A DNA stretch of 64,000 bases. It comes from Paenibacillus silvae. Its GTDB lineage: Bacteria; Bacillota; Bacilli; Paenibacillales; Paenibacillaceae. The notes under the pieces were generated by a model. It worked only from the letters and a program-made list of their open reading frames with translations, did not search any database and had not been told where the DNA came from. The first letter of the stretch is position 1. Every line of letters begins with the position of its first letter. Where the stretch lies: NCBI RefSeq assembly GCF_014639235.1, contig NZ_BMFU01000002.1, forward strand, positions 310,001 through 374,000. The letters run 5' to 3'. This document shows positions 1 through 9,640 of this stretch, in pieces. The position numbers and the translations under genes are program-made.

Positions 1-998
1 ATAATCTTCTCATTTTTTTCATAACCAATATGAATGGGTGGGAGAATGAATGGATTCGAACTCTCTTCCCTTATTTCATTACACCCTTTTTTGTTCTGAT
101 ATTCATCTTGACATTTTTACTGTCCACGAGACGTATTGTGAAAGATTTAATGTCCTTGGAACGTGGACTTCAGACCATAGCGGAGGGAAACCTAAGTTAT
201 CGTGTATCCATGAATCGCCAAGATGAACTCGGGCGAGTTGCTCATAATATTAATCAAATGACCGAACGTTTACAAAAGCAGATGCTGAAAGAGCGTGAGA
301 TCGAAAATTCCAAAATGGAAATGATTACGGGTATTTCACATGATCTCAGAACCCCTCTTACAAGCATCATCGGCTATATTGAGCTTTTGAGAACCAATAC
401 GTTTCAAAATCAGGAAGAATACGATCGATTTGTGAATAACACCTATAATAAAGCTATTCATCTGAAAAAATTACTCGATGACCTGTTTGAATATACGAAG
501 TTAAATTCAGTGGATGCCACATTGGATTACAAACAAGTTGATTTATATCAACTCGTAGATCAATTATTATTTGATTTTGAGCCTATCGCTCAAGAGAACC
601 ATATACAACTCCAGAAAGATATCGGTGATTCTCCGATTATCATGAGTATAGACAGCAACAAGTTAGCCAGAGCTATCGATAACCTGCTAATGAATGCCTT
701 GAAGTATTCGTTTAAACCCGGAATAATCTATGTTCGGATCAAAAAGGAGTTTCCAACGATTACATTAGAAATCGAGAATAACGGAACACCTCTCACGAGC
801 GAACAAGAAAACAAACTTTTCGATCGCTTTTACAAAGTTGACCATTCCAGAAGTAGTGAGGGCATTCAGACCGGTTCTGGCTTGGGCCTTTCCATTTCCA
901 AAAATATTGTGGAATTACACCACGGTACCATAGCATTAGATCATGTAGACACTCGGTTTACGTTTAAAATCACTTTGCCTATACACAAACCTGATTAA
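1..998 (+). CDS. Sensor histidine kinase, 5' end off the window
   Basis: C-terminal part of a membrane-bound two-component sensor kinase. The frame is open to the first base of the window, so the methionine at base 30 is probably internal and the gene starts outside. Seen in order: one transmembrane helix (about residues 13-33 from that Met), a HAMP linker, the HisKA H-box GISHDLRTPLTS with the phospho-accepting His at bases 339-341, then HATPase_c with N-box NLLMNALKYS, F-box FDRFYKVDHS and G-box GSGLGLSISKN. It would autophosphorylate and pass the phosphate to a response regulator, which should lie upstream. The signal sensed cannot be told, but the following genes (methyltransferase, ABC exporters, mprF) would fit an envelope-stress or peptide-antibiotic circuit; that is inference. 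Confidence 0.93.
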   Translation, partial: NLLIFFITNMNGWENEWIRTLFPYFITPFFVLIFILTFLLSTRRIVKDLMSLERGLQTIAEGNLSYRVSMNRQDELGRVAHNINQMTERLQKQMLKEREIENSKMEMITGISHDLRTPLTSIIGYIELLRTNTFQNQEEYDRFVNNTYNKAIHLKKLLDDLFEYTKLNSVDATLDYKQVDLYQLVDQLLFDFEPIAQENHIQLQKDIGDSPIIMSIDSNKLARAIDNLLMNALKYSFKPGIIYVRIKKEFPTITLEIENNGTPLTSEQENKLFDRFYKVDHSRSSEGIQTGSGLGLSISKNIVELHHGTIALDHVDTRFTFKITLPIHKPD

Positions 999-1040
999 GA
1001 TGCACTCACACCATCATGATGTTTTACGGAGGAGAAAGAC

Positions 1041-1598
1041 TTGAAGTTCTACAATTACTTGCTTTTATTGCTTGGATTTTTGAGGAATCCGAAACGGGTT
1101 GGAAGTGTTATACCGAGTTCAAAATGGTTAGCGCAAAAGGTGGTTCACTCGGTGCCATGGAACGAGGTGAGTTCCATAGCCGAGCTTGGTTCAGGTACAG
1201 GGGCAATAACTCGATTAGTGCAACATCACATTGCTGATCCTACAAAAGTTTTTTTATTCGAACGGGATCCTGGTATGAGAAAACGCTTGAAATCGACGTA
1301 CCCTCACTTCCAAGTCAGTTCAAACGCCTCATATTTATATAAAAAAATCACTCAGGAAGATCTCCAAAGCGTAGACTGTGTCATCTGTGGTTTGCCCTTT
1401 TTCAATTTTTCTAATGAGATGAGACAGCGAATATTGGACCAGATTCAGTTAGCCCTGAAACCCGGAGGCACACTTATTGTTTATCAGTTTTCTCTTCAAA
1501 TGAAACGCACATTAAACCACTATTTTATCATCGAAGACGTCGCCTTTGTACCTTCCAATTTTCCTCCTGCATTTGTATACGTATGTCGCAAAAAATGA
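1041..1598 (+). CDS. Class I SAM-dependent methyltransferase, phospholipid-methyltransferase-like
   Basis: A 185-residue soluble Rossmann methyltransferase. The TTG start at 1041 is chosen because ACGGAGGAG lies just upstream. The N-terminus (FLRNPKRVGSVIPSSKWLA) followed by the SAM-binding motif IAELGSGTGAITR is typical of the group annotated as phospholipid N-methyltransferases (COG3963). The later VDCVICGLPFFNF segment is the usual acidic/NPPF-like motif IV region. The substrate is not determinable from sequence; rRNA-dimethylase-like and lipid methyltransferase annotations both occur in this group. It starts 43 bases after the kinase stop on the same strand and is probably co-transcribed with it. 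Confidence 0.85.
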   Translation: MKFYNYLLLLLGFLRNPKRVGSVIPSSKWLAQKVVHSVPWNEVSSIAELGSGTGAITRLVQHHIADPTKVFLFERDPGMRKRLKSTYPHFQVSSNASYLYKKITQEDLQSVDCVICGLPFFNFSNEMRQRILDQIQLALKPGGTLIVYQFSLQMKRTLNHYFIIEDVAFVPSNFPPAFVYVCRKK

Positions 1599-1670
1599 TA
1601 TCAATGAAATTCACTACCCGATATCAAACAAGGTTTGGAACCATCATTGATGATTTAAGGGAAATCAATT

Positions 1671-1729
1671 AAATGAGCAAAATGACAAACGACATGTTCT
1701 TTGCTCGTTTGCCACCTTGCTCATTTTTT
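1671..1729. terminator. Bidirectional terminator between convergent genes
   Basis: Nested inverted repeats AATGAGCAA...TTGCTCATT (outer) and CAAACGA...TCGTTTG (inner). The plus strand ends in TCATTTTTT and the minus strand has an A/T-rich flank. It sits exactly between the stop of the methyltransferase (+) and the stop of the PLP enzyme (-), the expected place for a shared terminator. Confidence 0.7.
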
Positions 1730-2907
1730 CATAACCGTGAGAGAGCTTGTTGAATATCAAACAGTATATCTTCTGTTTCTTCAAGGCCAACTGATAATCG
1801 AATCAGCCCATCCGTAATGTTGCACATCATTCTTTCTTCCTTCGGTACGGAAGCATGAGTCATCGTGGCTGGATGCTGCACAAGTGTTTCAGGATCACCT
1901 AAACTAAAAGAGATCATGGCCATCTGAAGAGAGTTAATAAATGTTCTCGCCTCATCAAAACCACCTTCCAATTCAAATGACACCATTCCCCCCATATCTT
2001 CCATCTGCTTCTTTGCTAATTCATGCTGAGGATGCGAGCTTAAACCTGGATAGTAAACCTTTTTGACACTTGTATGATTATCCATAAATTCGGCGACTGT
2101 TCTGGCACTCTGACAATGCTGTTTCATCCGGATTCCTAAAGTCTTCAATCCCCTTTCTATGAGAAATGCATCCCAGGCATTCAAGACTTGTCCCAGATCA
2201 CCGACTATTCTTCGATTCATCATATCCATCGATTTTTCATCGCCAACAATAAAACCGGCTATCACGTCACCGTGACCATTCAGGTACTTTGTTGCACTGT
2301 GTATAACAATATCCGCCCCCAACTCTAGGGGCCTCTGCAAGAACGGAGTCATAAAGGTATTATCGATAATCACTTTCAAGCCATAGGAGTGCGCTAAATC
2401 GGACAGCTTTTTTATATCAAGTATCGTAAGGCAAGGATTGGAAGGTGTCTCGAGATAAAGTACCTTCGTATTTGTCTTGATCGCTGCTTCAACAACATCC
2501 AAATCCGTACAATCTACAAAGTCCGTCGAAATACCATAACACGACGCAAAATGGGTTAGAAACTTGTAACTCCCCCCGTATACATCTTTGGTACAGATGA
2601 TATGGTCACCTTGTTGAAGGAAAGCTAACAAAGAACTTGAAATTGCCGCCATTCCGCTGCTTACTCCCAGAGCTGCTTCGCCTTTTTCCATACAAGCTAT
2701 TTTGCTTTGTAAAGTCTGTGTGGTTGGATTACCGTACCTCCCATAGAAGTTACCTGAGACCTTACCAGATACCGTGTCCATGGCACTCTCAAGGTCAGAG
2801 AAAGAATATCCGACAGCCGGTATTACCTGACTAACAATTGGACCCATCTTTTTATGCGTGGCAGTCTCTCCATGAATGAAAAAGGTCGAACTATTTTCCC
2901 GAATCAC
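1729..2907 (-). CDS. Cys/Met-metabolism PLP-dependent enzyme (trans-sulfuration family)
   Basis: A 392-residue fold-type I PLP enzyme of the cystathionine gamma-synthase / gamma-lyase / methionine gamma-lyase family, of normal length. Diagnostic features are the N-terminal RYGNPTTQTLQ segment, GVSSGMAAIS, the DNTFMTPFLQRPLELGAD stretch and the PLP-lysine motif HSATKYLNGH. Which C-S bond reaction it catalyses cannot be settled from the motifs. It is the last gene of a five-gene same-strand run (tldD, tldE, two ABC genes, this gene), 32 bases after the preceding stop, so it is probably in their operon. That is an unusual partner for TldD/E, and a sulfur-related step on an exported peptide is possible but unproven. 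Confidence 0.88.
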   Translation of the reverse strand: MIRENSSTFFIHGETATHKKMGPIVSQVIPAVGYSFSDLESAMDTVSGKVSGNFYGRYGNPTTQTLQSKIACMEKGEAALGVSSGMAAISSSLLAFLQQGDHIICTKDVYGGSYKFLTHFASCYGISTDFVDCTDLDVVEAAIKTNTKVLYLETPSNPCLTILDIKKLSDLAHSYGLKVIIDNTFMTPFLQRPLELGADIVIHSATKYLNGHGDVIAGFIVGDEKSMDMMNRRIVGDLGQVLNAWDAFLIERGLKTLGIRMKQHCQSARTVAEFMDNHTSVKKVYYPGLSSHPQHELAKKQMEDMGGMVSFELEGGFDEARTFINSLQMAMISFSLGDPETLVQHPATMTHASVPKEERMMCNITDGLIRLSVGLEETEDILFDIQQALSRL

Positions 2908-2939
2908 ATCTCAGAACTCCTTTATAATTAGCATCTTTT

Positions 2940-4664
2940 TTAAGAGATAAATTGCAGATCACAGTATTTCCGATAAAGAGCGTCCTCACAATACAGTTGC
3001 TGATGTTGTCCTGTCGCCTTCACTTTTCCTTGCTCTACAACAATGATTTTATCTGCACTGGCTATGGTTTTAATATGATGCGCTACTACGATGGTTGTGC
3101 GACCCTGCATAAGATTATTTAACGCCTTCTGAACCTCTTGTTCACTTTGGGGATCCAGACTGCATGTCGCTTCATCCAGAATTAAATAATCAGGATTCTT
3201 AATGATCGTTCGTGCAATGGCAATGCGCTGTCTCTGACCACCCGATAGCTTGGAACCTAATTCACCAATTTCCGTATGCAACCCTTCAGGTAGTTTCTTA
3301 ATAAATTCATATATGTTAGCTTGCTGGGCGGCAAGAATGACTTCCTCTTCTGTCGCATTGCGCTCCAGACCATACACAATGTTATCCCATATCGTACCGG
3401 ATAATAAAGCACTGTTTTGAGGAACGTATCCAAACGCCTGCCTCCACTCATTCAAATGAATATCCTCAATGGGTACATTGCCAAATGTAATCTTACCTGC
3501 ATTAGGCTCATAGTACCGTTCGAGCATTTTCAAAATCGTGGTTTTGCCCGATCCACTGGGACCGACGATTGCAGTTACTTTCCCTTTAGGGATTACAAAA
3601 TCCAGCTCTGAAAGTATATTTTCTCTACCGTAATTGAAAGAAACGCCTTCAAACCGGATGTCATCATCTGGAATAGCAAATGATTTCTTACGCTCAACCA
3701 ACTCACTATCTGACTCTACAATTTCACTGATTTTTCGCGTCGCGCCCTGCGCTCGTTTGATTTCCTGATAACAAAGGATATATTGATTCACATAAGCAGG
3801 GATAATCTGAGAGTACATAAACAGCGTAATTAACTGCCCCATCTCAAGCTCGTTCCGGTTGATTAGCACTCCACCGTACACGAGTATGATTGCAAGGCAA
3901 ACGCCTTGCGTTGAAAGAATAAATGGTAACGTAAACAGATTAACTTTAGCTAAATACATTTCGGATTTATACTGACTTTCTGCCGTCTGATCTCCATTGT
4001 TGATTTCAAACTTTTCGGCGCTGGCCGATTTAATGAAACGCAAATTCCCTAACCGCTCAGTCACATAATTTGTAAATTCGGAATATCGGGATTGTATTTT
4101 GTTCTGTGCACGGAACATAAATCTTCCCGGAAATATGGCTACAATCAAGACCCACGGTATCAGGAGGAACAGGGCCACAAACATCTCTGGACTCATGGAG
4201 TATATTGTTACAAAAGTTAAGATCAGTGCATAGGTCACATAAAAAAGAGAGAAGAACTGACTTAGTCCCTGGCTGACTGTGGAGGCATCGCTGGTTACAC
4301 GACTTGTTAACGATGATGGATTCAAGCGGTCCAAAAACCGCATAGGCATTCGTATTATTTTTTTCCAGATGGATTTTTCTAAATTACGATCCGTGTTCAG
4401 ATTAACCCACTCGGTAAAAAAATCGACAGCTGCACTGAATAACGTCACAGCTATGGTGAAGACAATGAATCGAGTGACAAGCTGGTTATCGAAAATATTA
4501 CCTTGCATGATCTCTCCAGCTAACTGTGGTATTTTTACTGTAGCTGTGGATAATATCACACCGCCGATCACCTGGACGACATACCATTTCCATGGCAGTT
4601 TTGATCGGAGAAGCAGCTTCATGAACGTTCCCCAACGTTGTTCTTGATTAGAATCACGACTCAT
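2940..4664 (-). CDS. ABC exporter half-transporter (TMD-NBD), second of pair
   Basis: A 574-residue type IV (B-subfamily) ABC exporter: an N-terminal six-helix membrane domain and a C-terminal nucleotide-binding domain. Visible are Walker A GPSGSGKTT, signature LSGGQRQRIAIAR, Walker B YLILDEAT with the catalytic Glu, and the H-loop His in VVAHHIKTI. The reading frame extends 14 codons further upstream, but GGGGGTGGAG stands two bases before the ATG at 4664, so I take that start; it removes an apparent overlap with the previous gene. It lies 19 bases after the upstream ABC gene and should form a heterodimer with it. The substrate is unknown; position behind tldD/tldE suggests a small peptide. 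Confidence 0.9.
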   Translation of the reverse strand: MSRDSNQEQRWGTFMKLLLRSKLPWKWYVVQVIGGVILSTATVKIPQLAGEIMQGNIFDNQLVTRFIVFTIAVTLFSAAVDFFTEWVNLNTDRNLEKSIWKKIIRMPMRFLDRLNPSSLTSRVTSDASTVSQGLSQFFSLFYVTYALILTFVTIYSMSPEMFVALFLLIPWVLIVAIFPGRFMFRAQNKIQSRYSEFTNYVTERLGNLRFIKSASAEKFEINNGDQTAESQYKSEMYLAKVNLFTLPFILSTQGVCLAIILVYGGVLINRNELEMGQLITLFMYSQIIPAYVNQYILCYQEIKRAQGATRKISEIVESDSELVERKKSFAIPDDDIRFEGVSFNYGRENILSELDFVIPKGKVTAIVGPSGSGKTTILKMLERYYEPNAGKITFGNVPIEDIHLNEWRQAFGYVPQNSALLSGTIWDNIVYGLERNATEEEVILAAQQANIYEFIKKLPEGLHTEIGELGSKLSGGQRQRIAIARTIIKNPDYLILDEATCSLDPQSEQEVQKALNNLMQGRTTIVVAHHIKTIASADKIIVVEQGKVKATGQHQQLYCEDALYRKYCDLQFIS

Positions 4665-4683
4665 TTCTCCACCCCCACCAGCT

Positions 4684-6453
4684 TTAAAAGCTCTTTTGAA
4701 TATCAATCATTTGTTTATAGATAGGACTTCTCTCAAGTAAGCTTGTATGATGGCCAACATCTCTGACGTGCTCATCACCTAACAGGATAATCTGATCTGC
4801 TGCTTCAATCGTAGATAGACGATGGGCAATAATAATCGTTGTTCGGCCTGAAGACAGTTTTTTCAATGCTTGATTCACCATCGATTCTGTCTCCGCGTCC
4901 AAATTTGAAGTGGCTTCATCAAGCAATAGCAGACCGGGGTTTTTAAGAATCACACGAGCAATTGCAATTCGCTGCCTTTGCCCACCTGATAGATTGTTTC
5001 CCCCTTCGCCCACATCGGTGTCTAATCCAAGCTCAAAGGAGGAAATAAAATCCCATGCGAAAGCCTCTTTAGCAGCATCAATGATCTCTTCATCACTCAC
5101 ACTACGATCAAGGCCATACGTAATATTCTCACGAATGGTACCGGAGAACAGTCTCGTCTCCTGAGAAACACAACCAATGGAATTTCTCCATTCTTGCAGA
5201 TTGTATTGATCGATAGAAAGGTCACCTAACCTGATTACGCCCTCATCTGCTTTGTAAAATCGTTCAATCAGATTAAAAATTGTCGATTTCCCCGCTCCAC
5301 TCGGCCCTATAATGGCGGTTGTTTTGCCCGAAGGGATGTTAAACGTTACGTTACGTAATACGGTATGGTCAGCATAACTAAATGTAACCTGATCAAATGA
5401 CAGCTCATCGTTCGGTTTCATCTTTTGCGATACACTCTCATATGGTTCCAACGGTTCAGATGTGATTTCGCTTAATCGCCTCACTGCGCCCTGGCATGTT
5501 TTCAAATTTGCCCATGAATTCATTACCGTAGCTACAGAACTGGTGAGGGATCGGGCGTACAGATAAAATGCAATCCAAACGGGCAGTGTTATGATATTCT
5601 TGGAAACAAGATAAATCCCTAGTACAATGACAATAATCGTCTGAAGGACATTAATCATCTCGTTTAATAAGCGGATTAACTTGGTTATAAAAGTAAACAT
5701 GAGTTTAGCTAAATATAGCTTATCAATATACTCCTTCCCTCTCTCTTCCTCTACATTTTCTTTCGTAAAAGTTTTAATTAAGGGAATGTTTACTAGCAAC
5801 TCTGAGAGTAACTCCGTCAACTTCGCAAGACTTCGTTGCACCCGATTCGTCCATTTGTAACTAAGCCGCCCATTCACAATCCCAACTACGATAACAAGTG
5901 GAATAATGAACGCTTCAACCGCAGCAAGACGCCAGTTATAACTAAATAGAATCACAAATGTACCAATGAGCAGGTATAGGGAAGAAAGGATTCCTCCTAG
6001 ATCTACGGCAAAAAAGCTGCTTAACCGGGTTGTGTCCTCCGTCGTGCGACTGATCAATTCCCTTGGTTTGTTCCGGTCAAAATAGGGGATGGGAAGTCGT
6101 ATAAGTCTACGCCAAATAAACTTGCGAAAGCGCAAAGAAATCTTAGAACTGGTTAATGCCCCCACGAACTGCGATACACTGGCAACTACACCCATCCCGA
6201 ATATCAAGGCTATATTAATAAGAATCGTACGCTGGCTTATATCACCGGCCAATATTTTTTGGACATATTGAGGAAAAAGGAGTGCTATCGTACTTTGAGA
6301 CATAGTGACAATAACACATAAAATAATCCAAAAATATGGAAGCTTCACTGAAGCTATAAGACGAAGGAATGGCCTCCACACTCCGGCATGTCGCTTTTCA
6401 TCGTGCAAGCTACTCAACGTCGTAATGGGCTTAGTATGTGTTTGACTTTCCAC
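4684..6453 (-). CDS. ABC exporter half-transporter (TMD-NBD), first of pair
   Basis: About 589 residues: an exporter-type transmembrane domain then an NBD with Walker A GPSGAGKST, signature LSGGQRQRIAIAR, Walker B LLLLDEATSNLD (catalytic Glu present) and H-loop IIIAHRLSTI. Both members of this pair have canonical NBDs, unlike the pair in the NRPS operon. I choose the GTG at 6453 because AAGGGGGAG is placed about six bases before it; the frame is open to a TTG eight codons upstream. It begins 38 bases after the tldE stop on the same strand, so it is likely in one operon with tldD/tldE and serves to export or extrude the peptide those proteases handle (inference). Confidence 0.9.
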   Translation of the reverse strand: MESQTHTKPITTLSSLHDEKRHAGVWRPFLRLIASVKLPYFWIILCVIVTMSQSTIALLFPQYVQKILAGDISQRTILINIALIFGMGVVASVSQFVGALTSSKISLRFRKFIWRRLIRLPIPYFDRNKPRELISRTTEDTTRLSSFFAVDLGGILSSLYLLIGTFVILFSYNWRLAAVEAFIIPLVIVVGIVNGRLSYKWTNRVQRSLAKLTELLSELLVNIPLIKTFTKENVEEERGKEYIDKLYLAKLMFTFITKLIRLLNEMINVLQTIIVIVLGIYLVSKNIITLPVWIAFYLYARSLTSSVATVMNSWANLKTCQGAVRRLSEITSEPLEPYESVSQKMKPNDELSFDQVTFSYADHTVLRNVTFNIPSGKTTAIIGPSGAGKSTIFNLIERFYKADEGVIRLGDLSIDQYNLQEWRNSIGCVSQETRLFSGTIRENITYGLDRSVSDEEIIDAAKEAFAWDFISSFELGLDTDVGEGGNNLSGGQRQRIAIARVILKNPGLLLLDEATSNLDAETESMVNQALKKLSSGRTTIIIAHRLSTIEAADQIILLGDEHVRDVGHHTSLLERSPIYKQMIDIQKSF

Positions 6454-6491
6454 GAAAACTCCCCCTTGAACATCCAAAACTGCATAATTGA

Positions 6492-7835
6492 TTACTGACC
6501 AGATATAGCCAGACGATTCACCTTAATGCTTGGTGCTGTGATATTTCCGCGAATTATCAGATCGTTTGCCAGCTCGTCGACGTGATTCATAAGGTCAAAA
6601 ATATTACCAGATACAGTGATTTGATTTACCGGTTTAGTCAATTTTCCATTTTCAATGAGGAAACCTCCAGCGTATAAGGAGAAGTCACCCGATACACTAT
6701 TGATTCCGGCGTGTGTACCTTGTAATTCGATAATGAAAATACCTTCTTCCGTACTTTGAACAAGTTCATCAACACTTCTTCTTCCAGGCTTGAGATACAC
6801 ATTGTGAGGACCCACTGCGATTGTAGAGCGATAACTATGTTTAGAAGCATTCCCGGTTGATTGGGCACCAACTTTTTTGGCTGTTTTCCGATTGTGTAAA
6901 AAGCTTAGGAGTGTTCCAGATTTGATCAAAATCGTTTTTCGAGTAGGAAAACCTTCTGCATCAAACGTGGTTGCACCAGGGGCACCTACCATTAATGGAT
7001 CTTCAAAAAGGTCAATGTTCGATCCAGCTATTTTTTCATTCAGTTTATGTTGTAGCTTGGATAGTCCCTTCTCCACATTTTCGCCTGACAGATTTGATAC
7101 GAGAGAGCCTAGCAATGTTGTAGCCGTATCATAGCGGAAGATGATTGGATAACTTCCTGAAGGTAAGGATACAGCTCCTAATTTGGAAACCGCTTCAGCT
7201 ACGGCTGTTTTTGCAATATGGTTCACATCCAATCTAGCAAAATCCGTCAATGTAAAATCAAAATAAAAGCCGGTTGCTGCCTGTTCATCTTCACTTGCCA
7301 TAACATAGACGACTGCGCTCGCAGACGAACTTTTCGAATGACAATTCAGACCTTTGGTATTCATAATAGATACTTCATACACTGCTTTAGATACATTACA
7401 CTCAAGCACTTGTTTAACCCTAGCGTCTGCTTGATGAGCTGTTTTTTCCATTTGAAGAGCCGATTCAATCATCGTTTCTACGGAGAGGTTGGCCAAACTT
7501 TCTGAGTAAGCATTAACGCTCCCATACTGTTCAATAGATTCGAATAATTCCTCTTCATCTTGCACTTCAATAACTTGAGCATTCTCCAAAGCTTCCTTCA
7601 AAATGTAATCTATAGATTCTTCGCTGATATTTTCAGAGTAAGAATACCCAAGTTTGTCCATATACATTCCTCTAAATGAAAGACCAAGTACTTCAGCGAT
7701 TTTATAGTCCACAACCACTGTATTTTGCACACTTACCGTAGTTGATTTGTTGGAGGAATAGAACACTTCCATCTCACTAAAGCCATATTGCTTTCCCTTT
7801 TCAAACAGCCGCTTTTGAAATTCATAGATATCCAT
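6492..7835 (-). CDS. tldE: TldE/PmbA-family subunit of the TldD/E metalloprotease
   Basis: A 447-residue U62-family protein lacking the HExxxH zinc motif, hence the non-catalytic TldE (PmbA) partner. The first in-frame start lies 36 codons upstream, but AGGAGG stands ten bases before the ATG at 7835 and the protein from there (MDIYEFQKRLFEKG) aligns with the normal TldE N-terminus. Family knowledge: TldD and TldE form a heterodimer that degrades unfolded peptides and removes leader peptides of some RiPPs such as microcin B17. The gap to tldD is only 14 bases, and two exporter halves follow immediately. Confidence 0.92.
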   Translation of the reverse strand: MDIYEFQKRLFEKGKQYGFSEMEVFYSSNKSTTVSVQNTVVVDYKIAEVLGLSFRGMYMDKLGYSYSENISEESIDYILKEALENAQVIEVQDEEELFESIEQYGSVNAYSESLANLSVETMIESALQMEKTAHQADARVKQVLECNVSKAVYEVSIMNTKGLNCHSKSSSASAVVYVMASEDEQAATGFYFDFTLTDFARLDVNHIAKTAVAEAVSKLGAVSLPSGSYPIIFRYDTATTLLGSLVSNLSGENVEKGLSKLQHKLNEKIAGSNIDLFEDPLMVGAPGATTFDAEGFPTRKTILIKSGTLLSFLHNRKTAKKVGAQSTGNASKHSYRSTIAVGPHNVYLKPGRRSVDELVQSTEEGIFIIELQGTHAGINSVSGDFSLYAGGFLIENGKLTKPVNQITVSGNIFDLMNHVDELANDLIIRGNITAPSIKVNRLAISGQ

Positions 7836-7849
7836 CGTATATTTTCCTC

Positions 7850-9229
7850 CTATCTTCCACCAACGGTGAGTTCCGATACTCTGATCATGGGTTGCCCTAC
7901 AGTTACAGGAATATTCCCACTCTTGGCCCCGCACATTCCGCATCCAAAATCAAGATTGTTTCCAACTCTGTCAATTTTCTTTAATGTGTCCATACCATCA
8001 CCAATAAGCGCTGCACCTTTTATCGGTTCTGCAAGTTTCCCTTCTCTGATCATGTATCCTTCACTTACACTAAAGTTGTATTCACCGGTTGCTGTATTGA
8101 CTGATCCACCACCCATGTACTTGGCAAAAACTCCGAATTCCGTATCGGAAATGATCTCCTCCGGTTTTGAATCCCCGGCCGCAATGAATGTGTTCGTCAT
8201 TCTGGACGTCGGACTATAACGATAGGATTCTCTTCTTGCCGATCCCGTAGGAGCCATCCCCATTTTGCGGCTACCTATTTTATCGATCATGTATCCCTTT
8301 AGAATTCCCTTTTCAATAAGCACATTTCTTTGGCTAGGCATGCCTTCGTCATCTACATTCTCCGATCCCCATTGATTCAAAATCGTACCATCATCATAAG
8401 CGGTCACAAGCGGAGAGGCGATATACTCTCCCAGTTTCCCAGAGAATACCGATGCATTATCTGCAACACATGTCGCCTCCAACCCATGACCACAGGCCTC
8501 GTGAAAGAGAACCCCACCAAAAGCATTGTCAATAATGACCGGAAATTTACCAGACGGAGCAAAGTCTGCATTTAGGATCGTTTTAGCACTTCTAGCGACT
8601 TCTTTTGCATAAAACTCAATGTCGAGATTTTGGATATGTTCAAGGCCTCCCAAAAAACCGGGATTTAAATACCCTGTTTCCATGTTAGAGTCCGAAGATG
8701 CCACAGCTAAAAAATTCATCATATTTCTGCTTCTCGTATCTTCCACTAAAATGCCATCCGTATTAGCGATCAATACATGCTGGATTGAATCACTGTAAGT
8801 CATATTGGTCTGAGTGATCACGGGATCATACTCTTTTGCCGCGAAATGCGCTCTTCTAAGCCATTCGACTTTCTCTTTTTTTTCAACACTATAATTAGGA
8901 ACTTCTATATTATGAACATTGATCTTTTCATTTTTTAACAAGTTGAGAACCATTTCCTTTCGATTCCCCCGAATACCTTGGGCTGCAGAACGAGCGACCT
9001 TAATTAGATTCTCTTCTGTAAAATCATTGGTGTATGCATACACACAAAAACTTCCTTTAAGGATACGAACCCCAATACCAAAATCACGGCCCGCTACAGC
9101 TCTTTCAAGCACCCCGCCCACCATGTTCAATGTGGAACTGGTCTTGTCTTCAACAAACACTTCGGCAAAATCTCCACCCGTTTCAAGCGCCGCATTAAGC
9201 ATCCTCTCAATCAATACTTGGGATAACAT
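7850..9229 (-). CDS. tldD: TldD metalloprotease, catalytic subunit
   Basis: A 459-residue U62 peptidase. The zinc-binding motif FHEACGHGLEA (HExxxH, about residue 240) is intact, and the C-terminal part has the conserved glycine-rich CGMCGAKSG region. The ATG at 9229 follows GGAGATGGTCCA. It is the first gene of the tldD-tldE-ABC-ABC-PLP operon. The known role of the family is narrow-tunnel proteolysis of unstructured peptides, including leader removal in RiPP maturation and CcdA degradation. No obvious precursor peptide gene lies directly upstream (9230-9640 was read on the minus strand in three frames), so a dedicated RiPP role is only a possibility. Confidence 0.94.
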   Translation of the reverse strand: MLSQVLIERMLNAALETGGDFAEVFVEDKTSSTLNMVGGVLERAVAGRDFGIGVRILKGSFCVYAYTNDFTEENLIKVARSAAQGIRGNRKEMVLNLLKNEKINVHNIEVPNYSVEKKEKVEWLRRAHFAAKEYDPVITQTNMTYSDSIQHVLIANTDGILVEDTRSRNMMNFLAVASSDSNMETGYLNPGFLGGLEHIQNLDIEFYAKEVARSAKTILNADFAPSGKFPVIIDNAFGGVLFHEACGHGLEATCVADNASVFSGKLGEYIASPLVTAYDDGTILNQWGSENVDDEGMPSQRNVLIEKGILKGYMIDKIGSRKMGMAPTGSARRESYRYSPTSRMTNTFIAAGDSKPEEIISDTEFGVFAKYMGGGSVNTATGEYNFSVSEGYMIREGKLAEPIKGAALIGDGMDTLKKIDRVGNNLDFGCGMCGAKSGNIPVTVGQPMIRVSELTVGGR

Positions 9230-9640
9230 TGGACCATCTCCTGTCTTCTTCCTCTTAGAGTAATGGGATTATTCTTATCGTGGACTGATATATTCACTAA
9301 CACACTTGAATATTGTTAATACTCTATTACGTTAAAGGGTGTCATACAATACGATCTGCCAATTCTGGTAGTTTTCTTGCTTATCCGGTCATTTTTAGTT
9401 CATAATCCGAACGTATAATACACTACGACTTAATGTTATATTTCCTCACACAAAATATATGTTGTCGCTTTCAGAATATATTATCCTTATTCGCAGCTTG
9501 TTTGAATGAGATCGATATAATCTTTAGATTTTCTTTAGAAATTTACTCATGATTTCCTTATTTTTTCTCATTATGATCGTTGTACACAACAAATCGTTCT
9601 TCTTACTTCAGTATTTTAAAGGTGGCCTGAATAACTAATC
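9230..9640. other. Intergenic region between divergent tldD and mprF
   Basis: An AT-rich stretch of 411 bases between two divergently transcribed units, so promoters for both should lie here. TATAAT-like hexamers occur near 9414 and 9515 on the plus strand, but neither has a well spaced -35 box and I cannot assign a start site. Minus-strand reading gives only ORFs of 15 codons or less (for example one starting at 9571), with no credible precursor peptide. Confidence 0.5.

Noticed and set aside
7788..8219. Plus-strand 143-codon ORF
   Set aside because: Lies antisense to tldE and tldD, which are certain genes.
9230..9640. RiPP precursor gene upstream of tldD
   Set aside because: All minus-strand ORFs here are 15 codons or shorter with no leader/core pattern.
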